The notes below the pieces were generated by a model, which had not been told where the DNA came from, made no database searches, and was given only the letters and a program-made list of their open reading frames with translations. 64,000 nt of DNA. Source: Oceanibaculum indicum P24 (lineage in GTDB: Bacteria > Pseudomonadota > Alphaproteobacteria > Oceanibaculales > Oceanibaculaceae). The stretch spans positions 1-64,000 of the forward strand of contig NZ_AMRL01000014.1 in NCBI RefSeq assembly GCF_000299935.1. Reading direction: 5' to 3'. Positions 1 through 10,431 of the stretch are shown here, piece after piece (the stretch's first letter is position 1; the number at the start of each line of letters is the position of its first letter). A program made the position numbers and the translations under genes.

Positions 1-1034
1 AGCCGGTCCAGCGCGGCGCGGGCATCGCCGGCCAGCGCGGCCTCGCGCCCGGCATCGCTGTCGAGCTGGCGCAGCCGCTGTTCGGCCAGCGCCTTGGCGT
101 CGGCAATCCGGCGCTCCTCGGCATCCAGCTCGGTCTTCTTGATCGTCAGGTGCTGGAATTGCGCCCCGGCCTCGGCTTCGGCCTGCCGCAGGCCGGGCAG
201 CTTCTCCTGCGCCTCGGAGGCGAGGCGGGAGGCTTCCGAGACCTCGCCGGTCAGCTTCGCCACCGTGCGTTCGGCCTCGCGCAGCCGGGCCAACACCGTC
301 TCGCGTTCGGCCAGCGCCTGCTGCCAGCGCAGATGCAACAGGATCGCCTCGGCGCGGCGGATATGGTCGGAAAGGTTACGGTAGCGGCCAGCCTGCCGCG
401 ACTGGCGCTTCAGCGCCTGCAGCTGGCTGTCCATCGTCTTCAGCACATCTTCCAGCCGGGCGAGGTTGCCCTCCGCCGCCCGCAGCCGCAGCTCCGCCTC
501 ATGGCGCCTTGAATGCAGGCCGATGATGCCGGCGGCTTCCTCCAGCAGCATGCGCCGGTCAGCCGGCTTGGCGTTGATGATCGCACCGACCTTGCCCTGG
601 CTGACGAGGCCGGGGGAGCGTGCACCGGTCGAGGCATCGGCGAACAGCAGCTGCACGTCGCGGGCGCGCACCTCCTTGCCGTTCAGCCGGTAGGCCGAGC
701 CCTTGTCGCGCTCGATACGGCGGCTGATCTCGATTTCCAGATGGTCGTTGAAGCCGACCGGGGCGCGGCGCTGGCTGTTGTCGAGATGGACCGAGACCTC
801 GGCGATATTGCGCGGCGTGCGGCTGGAGGTGCCGCCGAAGATGACGTCATTCATCTCCCCACCGCGCATCTGCCGGGCGGAGGTCTCGCCCATCACCCAG
901 CGCAGCGCCTCGACAAGGTTGGACTTGCCGCAGCCATTGGGACCAACGATTCCGGTGAGGCCCGGCTCGATCAGCAGTTCGGTCGGATCGACGAAGGATT
1001 TAAATCCCGTAAGGCGGATTTTCCTGAACTGCAC
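1..1034 (-). CDS. smc: Chromosome segregation ATPase SMC (N-terminal part, truncated by window edge)
   Basis: This is the N-terminal head and start of the coiled coil of SMC, the condensin ATPase that organises and segregates the chromosome. It is not an intact ORF because the 3' end lies outside the window. The Walker A motif GPNGCGKS is at about residues 31-38, in the usual SMC context, followed by an alanine/glutamate/arginine-rich coiled coil from about residue 170. I chose a GTG start at 1034 because the product then begins at the typical SMC N-terminus (QFRKIRLTGFKSF) and a GGGGA ribosome-binding sequence lies 8-12 nt upstream. It sits directly downstream of dsbA on the same strand, the usual alphaproteobacterial order. 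Confidence 0.93.
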   Translation of the reverse strand, partial: MQFRKIRLTGFKSFVDPTELLIEPGLTGIVGPNGCGKSNLVEALRWVMGETSARQMRGGEMNDVIFGGTSSRTPRNIAEVSVHLDNSQRRAPVGFNDHLEIEISRRIERDKGSAYRLNGKEVRARDVQLLFADASTGARSPGLVSQGKVGAIINAKPADRRMLLEEAAGIIGLHSRRHEAELRLRAAEGNLARLEDVLKTMDSQLQALKRQSRQAGRYRNLSDHIRRAEAILLHLRWQQALAERETVLARLREAERTVAKLTGEVSEASRLASEAQEKLPGLRQAEAEAGAQFQHLTIKKTELDAEERRIADAKALAEQRLRQLDSDAGREAALAGDARAALDR

Positions 1035-1074
1035 CGATGCCCCATTCCCCGGATGATATCGCCGGCTGCTCCCG

Positions 1075-1710
1075 TCAGGAGCCGCCGACCAGCGGTTTCA
1101 GCACCTTCTCGAACTCGGCGAAGGGCTGCGCCCCGCTGATGACCGCCTTCTGCTCGCCATTCACCCGGACGATGAAGGTCGGCGTGGACTGGATGTTGTA
1201 AGCGTTCTGGCCGTCCAGCCGGATCTGCAGCACGCCATCGGCCAGCTTCTCGTCGGCCATGCAGGCCTCGAAGCGTTCCTTGCTCATGCCGCCCAGCCGG
1301 GCGATCTGCCCCAGCGCGCCAATCGGATCAGCCGCGCGGCTCCAGGCGTTCTGGTTGTGGAACAGCGTCTCCAGATAGGCGAAATACCGGTCCTCCGGCG
1401 CGCAGCGCGCCAGCATGGAGGCGCGCAGCGCCAGCCCGTCCAGCGGGAAGTCGCGGTAGGTCAGCTTCACCTTGCCGGTGTCGATGAAAGCCTTTTTCAC
1501 CTCGCCCAGGATTTCCCGGTGGAACTGCGCGCAGTGCGGGCAGGTCAGCGAGGAGAATTCGAGAATCTCTACGCTCGCCTCCGGATTACCGAGGACGCGG
1601 TCCTTCAGCATGGTCTCCAGCGATTGCTGGGCACTAGCCGCCACGCTCCAGGTCAGCAGCACGGCGCCCACTACAATTTGTGCAATTCGCTTCAAAATCG
1701 CCTCCGACAC
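1075..1710 (-). CDS. DsbA-family thiol:disulfide oxidoreductase
   Basis: A secreted thioredoxin-fold protein that probably forms or isomerises disulfides in periplasmic proteins. Residues 1 to about 27 are a signal peptide ending in AASA. The redox-active site CPHC is at residues 57-60, followed by the helical insertion typical of DsbA. The cis-Pro region (TPTFIV) is present near residue 180. The 211-residue length is normal. It lies 40 bp upstream of smc and downstream of the DUF721 gene, so it may be co-transcribed with them. Substrates cannot be read from sequence. Confidence 0.9.
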   Translation of the reverse strand: MSEAILKRIAQIVVGAVLLTWSVAASAQQSLETMLKDRVLGNPEASVEILEFSSLTCPHCAQFHREILGEVKKAFIDTGKVKLTYRDFPLDGLALRASMLARCAPEDRYFAYLETLFHNQNAWSRAADPIGALGQIARLGGMSKERFEACMADEKLADGVLQIRLDGQNAYNIQSTPTFIVRVNGEQKAVISGAQPFAEFEKVLKPLVGGS

Positions 1711-1805
1711 GCAAGATGTTGAGTGAGAATACCGGCCACCACCAGCCGGTGCAAGATTCGAATCCGCCCCGCCAATATGGCGAATTTGCGGGTGCCTTTC
1801 CGGGG

Positions 1806-2360
1806 CTAACGCCGGTCCGGGCCCGGTTTCGCCAGCACCGCCTGGCCGAGCCTGTCCAGCGCCTGGCGCAGCCCGTCATCGGCGATGCCCGAAATATCCT
1901 GATCCAGCTGCTGACGGGTCGGCGCTGCCAGCGGCGGAATCTGCGGCAGCCGGGGCTTTTCCTCGCGCAGCAGCTCGCCCTGATGCAGCGCCAGCCGGGC
2001 CACCGCCGGATAGCCCAGATAGCGGTTCACCCGCTCGACGATCTGCGCCGCGCTGTACTGGATTTCCAGCGCGAAGGGCGCATCCACCGTCAGATGCAGC
2101 GTCGCCGCCCCGGCATTGGCCCCGCGCCCGCGCGCCAGCTTGCGCGGCTGGCAGCGCTCCGCGATCTCCGTCCCGACGATGGCGGGCCAGTCCAGCATGA
2201 CCGAGGCCTCGACCGCCGCCTTGCCGCCCAGCAGCTTCTTGGCAAGGCCGCGCACCGGGGCCGCCACCGAGGACAGGCGCCGGTGCCGCACCGCCGCTGG
2301 TGGTGCGTTCTCCCCTGACGCACTCACTCCGGACTCAGGCTGGGTTTTGCGTTTCGTCAT
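1806..2360 (-). CDS. dciA: DUF721 / DciA-like protein
   Basis: A 184-residue protein of the DUF721 family, the family that contains DciA, the ancestral loader of the replicative helicase DnaB. The conserved core, a small KH-like domain, covers roughly residues 35-145 and includes the WPAIVG motif followed by a hydrophobic strand around residues 85-105. The N-terminus is basic (MTKRKTQ). It is divergent from mutY, with only 70 bp between start codons. The DciA role comes from the family and has not been shown for this protein. Confidence 0.8.
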   Translation of the reverse strand: MTKRKTQPESGVSASGENAPPAAVRHRRLSSVAAPVRGLAKKLLGGKAAVEASVMLDWPAIVGTEIAERCQPRKLARGRGANAGAATLHLTVDAPFALEIQYSAAQIVERVNRYLGYPAVARLALHQGELLREEKPRLPQIPPLAAPTRQQLDQDISGIADDGLRQALDRLGQAVLAKPGPDRR

Positions 2361-2430
2361 GTGACTGGCATATGGGAAGCGGGCGCCTATAGTCTAGCCG
2401 CAAACCGCCGCCCGACCCGAACCGAATTGC

Positions 2431-3504
2431 ATGGCCGCCCCTCCCATCGCCCCGCAAGAGCTGAACCGCCTGCTGCTGGACTGGTATGACCGGCACCGCC
2501 GCCGCCTGCCCTGGCGGGCGGAACCGGGGAAGCGCGCCGACCCCTACCATGTCTGGCTCAGCGAGATCATGCTGCAACAGACCACCGTAGCAACGGTCGG
2601 CCCCTATTTCCGGCGGTTCCTGGAGCTGTGGCCGACGGTGGAGGACCTGGCCGCCGCCGATCTGGATGCGGTCCTGCATTCCTGGCAGGGGCTGGGCTAT
2701 TACGCCCGCGCCCGCAATCTGCACAAATGCGCGCAGGCGGTCGCCGGACGCCATGGCGGGGTCTTCCCCGACACCGAGGCGGAATTGCTGACGCTGCCCG
2801 GCATCGGCGCCTATACAGCCGCCGCCATTGCCGCCATCGCCTTCGACCGCAAGGCCACCCCGGCGGACGGCAATTTCGAGCGTGTCTTCGCCCGGCTACA
2901 CGCGGTGGAAACGCCGCTGCCGGACGCCAAGCCGATCCTGCGCGGCCTCGCCGCAGCCCTGACACCGGAACGGCGGCCGGGCGATCATGCGCAGGCGGTG
3001 ATGGACCTCGGCGCCACCATCTGCACCCCGCGCAGCCCGAAATGCATGGCCTGCCCCTGGCACGAACCCTGCGAAGCCCGGAATCTCGGCATCGCCGCCG
3101 ACCTGCCGCGCAAGAGCCCGAAGAAGCAGAAGCCGACCCGGCGCGGCATTGCCTTCTGGGCTGTCACGCCCGGGGGTGCTGCACTGCTGCGCCGCCGACC
3201 CGAAAGCGGGCTGCTGGGCGGCATGATGGAGGTGCCCTCCACGGACTGGACCGAAGCCGATAGCGCGCTGGCTGAGGCAGAAGCACCGGTAAAGGGCGAA
3301 TGGCGGCTGCTGCCGGGGCTGGTACGCCATACCTTCACCCATTTCCATCTGGAACTGACGGTGGCATCCGCGTCTGTCGCAGAGCAGAAGGTCACCGACG
3401 GCGTCTGGGTGCCGCTCGACCGGCTGGGCGAGCACGCGCTGCCGACGGTCATGAAGAAGGTGGTGACCCATGCGCTGGCACAGGCAGGGAAGCAAAAGCG
3501 CTAA
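2431..3504 (+). CDS. mutY: A/G-specific adenine glycosylase MutY
   Basis: A base-excision repair enzyme that removes adenine mispaired with 8-oxoguanine. It has the helix-hairpin-helix segment LPGIGAYTAAAIAAIAF, the adjoining catalytic-Asp region (ADGNFERV), and a C-terminal [4Fe-4S] loop with Cys198, Cys205, Cys208 and Cys214 (C-x6-C-x2-C-x5-C). A Nudix-like C-terminal domain that recognises 8-oxoG follows from about residue 230. The 357-residue length is typical. It is divergent from dciA, and the intergenic palindrome at 3551-3652 follows it. Confidence 0.96.
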   Translation: MAAPPIAPQELNRLLLDWYDRHRRRLPWRAEPGKRADPYHVWLSEIMLQQTTVATVGPYFRRFLELWPTVEDLAAADLDAVLHSWQGLGYYARARNLHKCAQAVAGRHGGVFPDTEAELLTLPGIGAYTAAAIAAIAFDRKATPADGNFERVFARLHAVETPLPDAKPILRGLAAALTPERRPGDHAQAVMDLGATICTPRSPKCMACPWHEPCEARNLGIAADLPRKSPKKQKPTRRGIAFWAVTPGGAALLRRRPESGLLGGMMEVPSTDWTEADSALAEAEAPVKGEWRLLPGLVRHTFTHFHLELTVASASVAEQKVTDGVWVPLDRLGEHALPTVMKKVVTHALAQAGKQKR

Positions 3505-3550
3505 GCGCGGCACCGGACAAGTGCGCACCAACCGCCCCACATCCTCCATC

Positions 3551-3652
3551 CGTCACCCCCGCACTTGTTGCGGGGGTCCAGGCCTCCGCTAGCTGGATGA
3601 CCGCCCGAGCAAACTGAACCCTGGATTCCCGGGACAAGCCCGGGAATGACGG
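3551..3652. repeat. Dispersed composite palindrome, family A, copy 1
   Basis: A 102-bp element made of two hairpins. The left arm is CGTCA + CCCCCGCACTTGTTGCGGGGG-type stem + TCCAGG. The right arm is CCTGGA + TTCCCGGG/CCCGGGAA stem + TGACGG. The outer arms are inverted copies of each other, so the whole element is a palindrome of palindromes. Related copies are at 6663, 35260, 48800, 49400, 58720 and 61167. It fills the 221-bp gap after mutY. Confidence 0.9.
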
Positions 3653-3725
3653 TCTGAGTAAATGGCATCATCCGTCACCACATACGATCTGGTCCGGGCG
3701 GGCGGTCTCGCCTATCTTCCCTGCC

Positions 3726-4205
3726 ATGACAACCGAACCCTCTGCCTCTCCGCCGCTTCGCGCCCGCCTGTCCGACGTGCCGCTGCCCGCCCTGGTGCTT
3801 GGGCTGGGCGGGCTGATCCCGTTCCTCGCCGGCGCGGTTGCCGTCTGGCTGTTCGAGCCGATGGCGGCGCGCGTCGCGCAGGACATGCAGGTCGCCTACG
3901 CCACGGTCATCCTCTCCTTCCTGGGGGCGGTTCATTGGGGTGCAGCGCTCAGCCGGCCTGACGGCGCACGCAGCTGGGGCTGGATGGGCTGGTCGGTGAC
4001 GCCGGCGCTGCTCGCCTGGTTCTCCGTCATGATGGCGCCGGAGAGCGCGCTGATGGCGCTGATGGCCTGCTACCTCGCCGCCTTCGCGGTGGACATGCAG
4101 GCGGTGAAGAAGGGGCTGCTGCCGCTGTGGTATCTCAGCCTGCGCCGGGTGCTGACGACCGGCGCCTTCCTCTGCCTCGGTGCCACATTACTCAGGCTGG
4201 GCTAG
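3726..4205 (+). CDS. DUF3429 (TMEM69-like) inner-membrane protein
   Basis: A 159-residue polytopic membrane protein with about five hydrophobic segments (near residues 17-40, 53-75, 80-100, 103-120 and 135-155). The family hallmark FLGAVHWGAAL is at about residues 65-76. DUF3429 is found in many alphaproteobacteria and has a mitochondrial relative, TMEM69, but I know of no established function. It stands alone on the plus strand, upstream of the YciI gene. Confidence 0.8.
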   Translation: MTTEPSASPPLRARLSDVPLPALVLGLGGLIPFLAGAVAVWLFEPMAARVAQDMQVAYATVILSFLGAVHWGAALSRPDGARSWGWMGWSVTPALLAWFSVMMAPESALMALMACYLAAFAVDMQAVKKGLLPLWYLSLRRVLTTGAFLCLGATLLRLG

Positions 4206-4302
4206 GGGCTGGGCTGACCTTGCCTTGACGCGCCCCCGCGCGCTATTACCGATGGAAAGCCCGGCGAACGGGTATATCGGGGATGCAACACGGGAGGCGG
4301 AG

Positions 4303-4599
4303 ATGCAGTTTCTGGTCATTGCCTATGACGGCACCGACGATCTGGCGCTGGCGCGGCGCCTGGCTGTACGCGAGAAGCATCTGGAAGGCTGGTACAAGCT
4401 GGTGGCCGACGGGCACGGCATCACCGGCGGCGCCATCCTCGACGAGGAAGGCAAGATGATCGGCTCCTCCGCGCTGCTGGAGTTCCCCGACCGCGCCGCC
4501 TTCGACAACTGGCTGAAGAACGATCCCTACGTCACCGGCGATGTCTGGCGCGACATCACCGTGCACCCCTTCCGCGTCGCGCCCACCACCAAGAGCTGA
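4303..4599 (+). CDS. YciI-family protein
   Basis: A small 98-residue protein of the YciI (YCII) alpha/beta ferredoxin-like fold. It has the opening strand MQFLVIAYDGTD, an EKHLEGW segment, and the closing DNWLKNDPYV..DVW..ITVHPF pattern, in which an Asp of NDPYV is the conserved candidate catalytic residue. I chose ATG 4303 because GGGAGGCGG lies just upstream and the product begins at the family N-terminus; the reading frame extends further upstream without homology. It ends 6 bp before the acetoacetyl-CoA synthetase gene, so the two are probably co-transcribed. The reaction is unknown. Confidence 0.85.
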   Translation: MQFLVIAYDGTDDLALARRLAVREKHLEGWYKLVADGHGITGGAILDEEGKMIGSSALLEFPDRAAFDNWLKNDPYVTGDVWRDITVHPFRVAPTTKS

Positions 4600-4605
4600 G
4601 CGACC

Positions 4606-6573
<1,968 letters not shown>

Positions 6574-6602
6574 CGGGAGCCATTTTAAGCCGTTCCCTGT
6601 TT

Positions 6603-6662
6603 CACTGACCGTCGGTTCTCACAGACCGTCACGTTCTCTCGGGCCGTCACATTCTCTCGGAC
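6603..6662. repeat. Degenerate ~18-bp tandem repeat
   Basis: About three imperfect units of roughly 18 bp (GACCGTCACGTTCTCTCG-like) lead directly into the family A palindrome at 6663, whose first bases (ACCGTCAC) form the next unit. The track looks like serial duplication of the palindrome's end. Confidence 0.6.
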
Positions 6663-6762
6663 CGTCACCCCCGCATTTATTGCGGGGGTCCAGGCTTCCG
6701 TTTGCTGGATCATCGGCCGAGCAGGCTGAACCCTGGATTCCCGCAACAAGTGCGGGAATGAC
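6663..6762. repeat. Dispersed composite palindrome, family A, copy 2
   Basis: Same architecture as the copy at 3551: a CCCCCGCA/TGCGGGGG hairpin, then a TTCCCGCA/TGCGGGAA hairpin, with inverted flanks GTCA...TCCAGG and CCTGGA...TGAC. With the tandem track at 6603 it accounts for most of the 312-bp gap between aacS and the diguanylate cyclase. I see no gene there. Confidence 0.9.
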
Positions 6763-6885
6763 ATTCTTGAGTAAATACCGGCGCATTCCAGCACCCGTCT
6801 TTCCTAGGGCAATACCTCCCCGGTTGCCGATTATGCCGGCAAGCCAATATCATAGGGGGAACCGGAGCCCTGGACGGGACAGCGG

Positions 6886-7821
6886 ATGGCAGCGAGCGAA
6901 CAGCGATACGGGCAGATGCGGGGCGGTAAGGAACCGCCCGAGCCGCTGACCCAGGAAGATATCGTCCGCCAGCTCGACGCCGCGATCCTGGAGCATCTGG
7001 ACTGGATGCTGCGCTGGAACCGCTCTGCCGTGTGCAAGGTGCAGCCGGCCGGCGACATTACCTCCGAACACGCGCATTTCCTGTGCGGCTTCGGCAACTG
7101 GTACGATCTGCATCAGCATGATCCGCTGGTCGCCCAGCCCGCCTTCGAGGCGCTGGCGCTGGCGCATCGCGACCTGCACCGCAACGCCGCCTGGCTGGCC
7201 GCGCGCGCCTGGAAGGACGCGAAGATCCCGGTCGAGGAATATGACGTGCTGGTGGAGAAGGTGACTCGCTTCACCGACCTGGCGCGCAAGCTGCTGAAGG
7301 CGTTCCAAAAGGTCGCCTCCGACCTCGACCCGCTGACCGGGGCGCACACCCGCCAGACCATGACCAAGGAGCTGATGCGCGAGCGCGAGCGGTCCTTGCG
7401 TAGCGGTAAGCCCTGCATGGTTGCGATGGGTGACCTCGACCACTTCAAGAAGGTGAACGACACTTACGGCCACCAGGCCGGCGACATGGTGCTGCGGCTG
7501 GTCGCCGCCGCCTTCCTGGAGGCGCTGCGCCCCTATGACCGGCTCTATCGCTATGGCGGCGAGGAGTTCCTGTTCTGCCTGCCGGATGTCTCGGCGGAGG
7601 CGGCGAAGCAGGCGCTGGAGCGGCTGCGCCGCCGCATCGAGGAAATGCAGGTGCCGATCGGCGGCGGACGCACAATCCACGTCACCTGTTCCTTCGGCAT
7701 TGCCGCCCTGTCCGGCGACAGCTCCGTGAAGACCGCGACGCAGCGCGCCGACGCGGCGCTCTATGCGGCGAAGGAAGCCGGCCGCAACCGGGTCATCGCC
7801 TGGACGCCCGATATCGGCTGA
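6886..7821 (+). CDS. Diguanylate cyclase with N-terminal CZB zinc-sensing domain (DgcZ-like)
   Basis: Predicted cytosolic cyclic-di-GMP synthase. The N-terminal CZB domain (about residues 25-105) shows the candidate zinc ligands His37, Cys67 (in LCGFGNWY), His94 and His98 (HRDLH), as in E. coli DgcZ, where zinc inhibits activity. After a helical linker comes a GGDEF domain (about 150-305) with active site GGEEF at 224-228 and an intact inhibitory RxxD site, RPYD at 215-218. The enzyme should therefore be active and product-inhibited. There is no transmembrane segment and no linked phosphodiesterase. The zinc response is inferred from the family. Confidence 0.9.
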   Translation: MAASEQRYGQMRGGKEPPEPLTQEDIVRQLDAAILEHLDWMLRWNRSAVCKVQPAGDITSEHAHFLCGFGNWYDLHQHDPLVAQPAFEALALAHRDLHRNAAWLAARAWKDAKIPVEEYDVLVEKVTRFTDLARKLLKAFQKVASDLDPLTGAHTRQTMTKELMRERERSLRSGKPCMVAMGDLDHFKKVNDTYGHQAGDMVLRLVAAAFLEALRPYDRLYRYGGEEFLFCLPDVSAEAAKQALERLRRRIEEMQVPIGGGRTIHVTCSFGIAALSGDSSVKTATQRADAALYAAKEAGRNRVIAWTPDIG

Positions 7822-7827
7822 AGCCGG

Positions 7828-8025
7828 TCAGAAATCCGTCACCCGGCCCTTGAAGGCCCAGTCGCCATAGCGCGTCGGCTCCGGCCCGGCCGGCCCGCCA
7901 ATCTCCTTCGGCATGTCCTCAGGCTTGGGGGCCGTCTTGGCGGCTGCGGGCGGTACCTTGCCGCTCTCCAGCTTGCGCTCGCGGAAGGCCGGCTTGGGGG
8001 TCTGGTCAGGCTTGTTCTCGGTCAT
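7828..8025 (-). CDS. DUF1674 protein, succinate dehydrogenase assembly factor 4-like
   Basis: A 65-residue protein ending in the DUF1674 signature EIGGPAGPEPTRYGDWAFKGRVTDF-type C-terminus, the part that in SdhAF4 binds flavinylated SdhA during complex II assembly. I chose the ATG at 8025 (MTENKPD); an upstream in-frame start at 8103 would add 26 residues unrelated to the family. It is convergent with the diguanylate cyclase and divergent from htpX. The SDH structural genes are not in this window. Confidence 0.85.
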   Translation of the reverse strand: MTENKPDQTPKPAFRERKLESGKVPPAAAKTAPKPEDMPKEIGGPAGPEPTRYGDWAFKGRVTDF

Positions 8026-8169
8026 TGCCCTTATATGGCGCAGGGATGCGCAGCCGCCAAGTCTTGAGGGGCAAGTCTTGAAGCGCGTGCCTTTGCTGCG
8101 CATTTATCATCGGCTTCAGATGTATTCCCGCAATCGGGCGGGATCGGTTGAAAGGACGGGTTTCCGACG

Positions 8170-9036
8170 ATGGGTTTCACGCGCACCGCGATCTTGATGG
8201 CCGGGCTGACCGCGCTGTTCCTCGGCATCGGCTTCATGCTGGGCGGCGAGGGCGGCATGCTGATCGCGCTTGCCTTCGCGGCGGCGACCAACCTGTTCGC
8301 CTACTGGAATTCCGACAAGATGGTACTGCGCATGTACGGCGCCCGCGAGGCGACGCGGGAGAGCCAGCCCTGGCTGTTCGACATTGTCGCCCGCATGGCG
8401 GAGCGCGCCAGCCTGCCAATGCCGCGCGTCTATATCATCGAAACCGACCAGCCCAACGCCTTCGCCACCGGCCGCAACCCGGAGAACGCCGCCGTCGCCG
8501 TGACCACCGGCCTGATGCGCGTGCTGTCGCCGGAAGAGGTCGCGGGTGTGCTGGCGCATGAGCTGGCACATGTGAAGAGCCGCGACACGCTGATCATGAC
8601 GGTGACCGCCACGGTCGCCGGTGCGGTGTCCATGCTGGCCAATTTCGCGCTGTTCTTCGGCAACAACCGCAACAACCCGCTAGGCATCGTCGGCACCATT
8701 CTGGTGATGGTGCTGGCGCCGATGGCCGCGATGCTGGTGCAGATGGCGATCAGCCGCTCGCGCGAATACGAGGCCGACCGGGTTGGCGCGGAAATCTGCG
8801 GCCGCCCGCTGTGGCTGGCCTCGGCCTTGCGCAAGATCGAGCAGGCAGCTCAGGTGATCGACAACAACCCGGCCGAGAGCAACCCCGCGACCGCGCACAT
8901 GTTCATCATCAATCCGTTGCATGCGCATGCGGTGGACGGGCTGTTCACCACCCATCCGAAGACGGCGGAGCGTATCCGCCGGCTGGAGGAAATGGCCGGG
9001 CAGAAGCTGGCGGCCGCTGCCGGCCCCTGGGGTTAA
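8170..9036 (+). CDS. htpX: Membrane zinc metalloprotease HtpX
   Basis: A 288-residue M48-family inner-membrane protease that degrades misfolded membrane proteins. Two N-terminal transmembrane segments (about residues 5-25 and 30-48) are followed by the zinc site HELAH at 130-134 with the downstream glutamate ligand in [10 protein letters not shown], and two further hydrophobic segments between (about 145-165 and 175-198). It opens divergently from sdhAF4 and converges on the DUF2336 gene. Confidence 0.95.
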   Translation: MGFTRTAILMAGLTALFLGIGFMLGGEGGMLIALAFAAATNLFAYWNSDKMVLRMYGAREATRESQPWLFDIVARMAERASLPMPRVYIIETDQPNAFATGRNPENAAVAVTTGLMRVLSPEEVAGVLAHELAHVKSRDTLIMTVTATVAGAVSMLANFALFFGNNRNNPLGIVGTILVMVLAPMAAMLVQMAISRSREYEADRVGAEICGRPLWLASALRKIEQAAQVIDNNPAESNPATAHMFIINPLHAHAVDGLFTTHPKTAERIRRLEEMAGQKLAAAAGPWG

Positions 9037-9058
9037 ACCTGATGGGGAAAGCGGTGGT

Positions 9059-10276
9059 TCAGCAAGCGATGGCCTGCGGTCCCTGCAGCCGGTCGATCTT
9101 GCGGATCAGGTAATCGACGTCCGCCTGGTCGAGGATATTGTCCGGGTTTTCATCCACCGCCGTCAGCACGCGCTCGATCATCCGCACGGCATAGCGCTCG
9201 CGGTCGCGCTCAAGCCCGTCGAACTGCGTCTCGTCGGCAACCTCCACGGCGGTCTGCAGCACGACGGCGAGCCGCCCCGGCAGATCGGCCTTCTTCAGCA
9301 GCGAGGCGAGGCCGCGCCGGCCGGCATCATGCACCAGCAGCCGCGCATTCTCGCGCGGGATGCCGGCAATGACCGCCAGCGAGGATTCCAGGAAATCGAT
9401 GTCGCCCAGCACGGCGGCACGCAGGATCAGCGATTCGGTGAGCCGGCCATTCTTGTGCAGCTGCTTCGCCAGCGCCTCGACCGCCAGGGTGGAGCGCGCG
9501 CCGCGCAGCAGCGACATGGTCGCCCGCTCGCGGCTTTCCAGCACAAGATCGGTCGCCATGTCGGGCGACAGGGCGTGATGCGTGACCAGCCGCTCGCGCA
9601 GCCGCTCGGACACCAGATTGACCAGCCGTTCGGCGATGGTCACCGGCAGCACCGGCCGGCTGACCAGCCCTTCCTTCACGGTCTCGCTGTTCGGGAAGGC
9701 GGCAAGCGCCCGCTCCATCGCGCGGTCACTCAGATCGGCGCCGGGATTGGACACCACGGTCGCCACCACGGCCTCGTTGCCGCTGTCCACCAGCGCGTCG
9801 GCGACGCTGCCCGGCACATGCTCGCGCTTGGCGATGGACAGCAGCTTCGCGGTGTCGCTGTCGCGCACCAGCATCAGCAGGTCGGCCTCGGTCAGCACCG
9901 AGGCGCTTTCCAGGATCGGCCCGGCCACCTCGGCCTCGTCGCTGGCCAGGATCATCGCCAGATCATGCGGCAGATCGGGAAGCGACTTCACGCTGGCGGC
10001 AAGCGCCGCGCGCACCCGCTGCTCGGCATCGCGCGCGAACATCTGGAACAGCGCCATCACCGCCTCGCGCTCGGCGGGCGACATCTCGCTCTCGGCATAG
10101 GTGGCGGCGAGCTTCTGGACAGTCGCCTGCCGGCTTTCGCCGGAACGGTCGGCGGCCAGCCGCGCCACATCCTGGGCGCTGAGGCCGTGGCCCGCGGATT
10201 CCTTGGCTTTAGGGCTCTCGCCCTTCGGGTCGCCGGATTTCGTCACCTTGTCCCTCACCCCGTCGCGGAATGACAT
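9059..10276 (-). CDS. DUF2336 domain-containing protein
   Basis: A 405-residue soluble, alpha-helical protein of the DUF2336 family, which is largely restricted to alphaproteobacteria. The family domain lies at about residues 60-320 and consists of HEAT-like helical repeats (LPHDLAMILASDEAEVAGPILE is typical). The N-terminal 35 residues are charged and low-complexity (KSGDPKGESPKAKES). It is divergent from the cytochrome c gene, with about 155 bp between start codons. The function is unknown, and no catalytic motif is visible. Confidence 0.82.
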   Translation of the reverse strand: MSFRDGVRDKVTKSGDPKGESPKAKESAGHGLSAQDVARLAADRSGESRQATVQKLAATYAESEMSPAEREAVMALFQMFARDAEQRVRAALAASVKSLPDLPHDLAMILASDEAEVAGPILESASVLTEADLLMLVRDSDTAKLLSIAKREHVPGSVADALVDSGNEAVVATVVSNPGADLSDRAMERALAAFPNSETVKEGLVSRPVLPVTIAERLVNLVSERLRERLVTHHALSPDMATDLVLESRERATMSLLRGARSTLAVEALAKQLHKNGRLTESLILRAAVLGDIDFLESSLAVIAGIPRENARLLVHDAGRRGLASLLKKADLPGRLAVVLQTAVEVADETQFDGLERDRERYAVRMIERVLTAVDENPDNILDQADVDYLIRKIDRLQGPQAIAC

Positions 10277-10431
10277 AAAATTTACATCATTATGCGCTTA
10301 ATCATGCATTCCATGCAATCCAGCGAATCTGGCCTGCGACCAACAGTCCGGTTGCCGCGCGGCCCGCAACAACTAGAATTAGTCCGCGTATGTGCCCTAA
10401 ACACATGCCCGTACATATGGGAGAAAACAGA

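Noticed and set aside
1752-1770. TTCGAATCC resembling a tRNA T-loop between dsbA and dciA
   Set aside because: Flanking bases do not pair as a T-stem, and no acceptor, D or anticodon arm can be drawn.
3449-3637. Reading frame across the family A repeat (also 6585-6794 and 61047-61283) with shared motif ESRVQ...AEAWTPATSAGVT
   Set aside because: These are translations of the palindromic repeat, alike only because the DNA repeats. They have no ribosome-binding site or family similarity.
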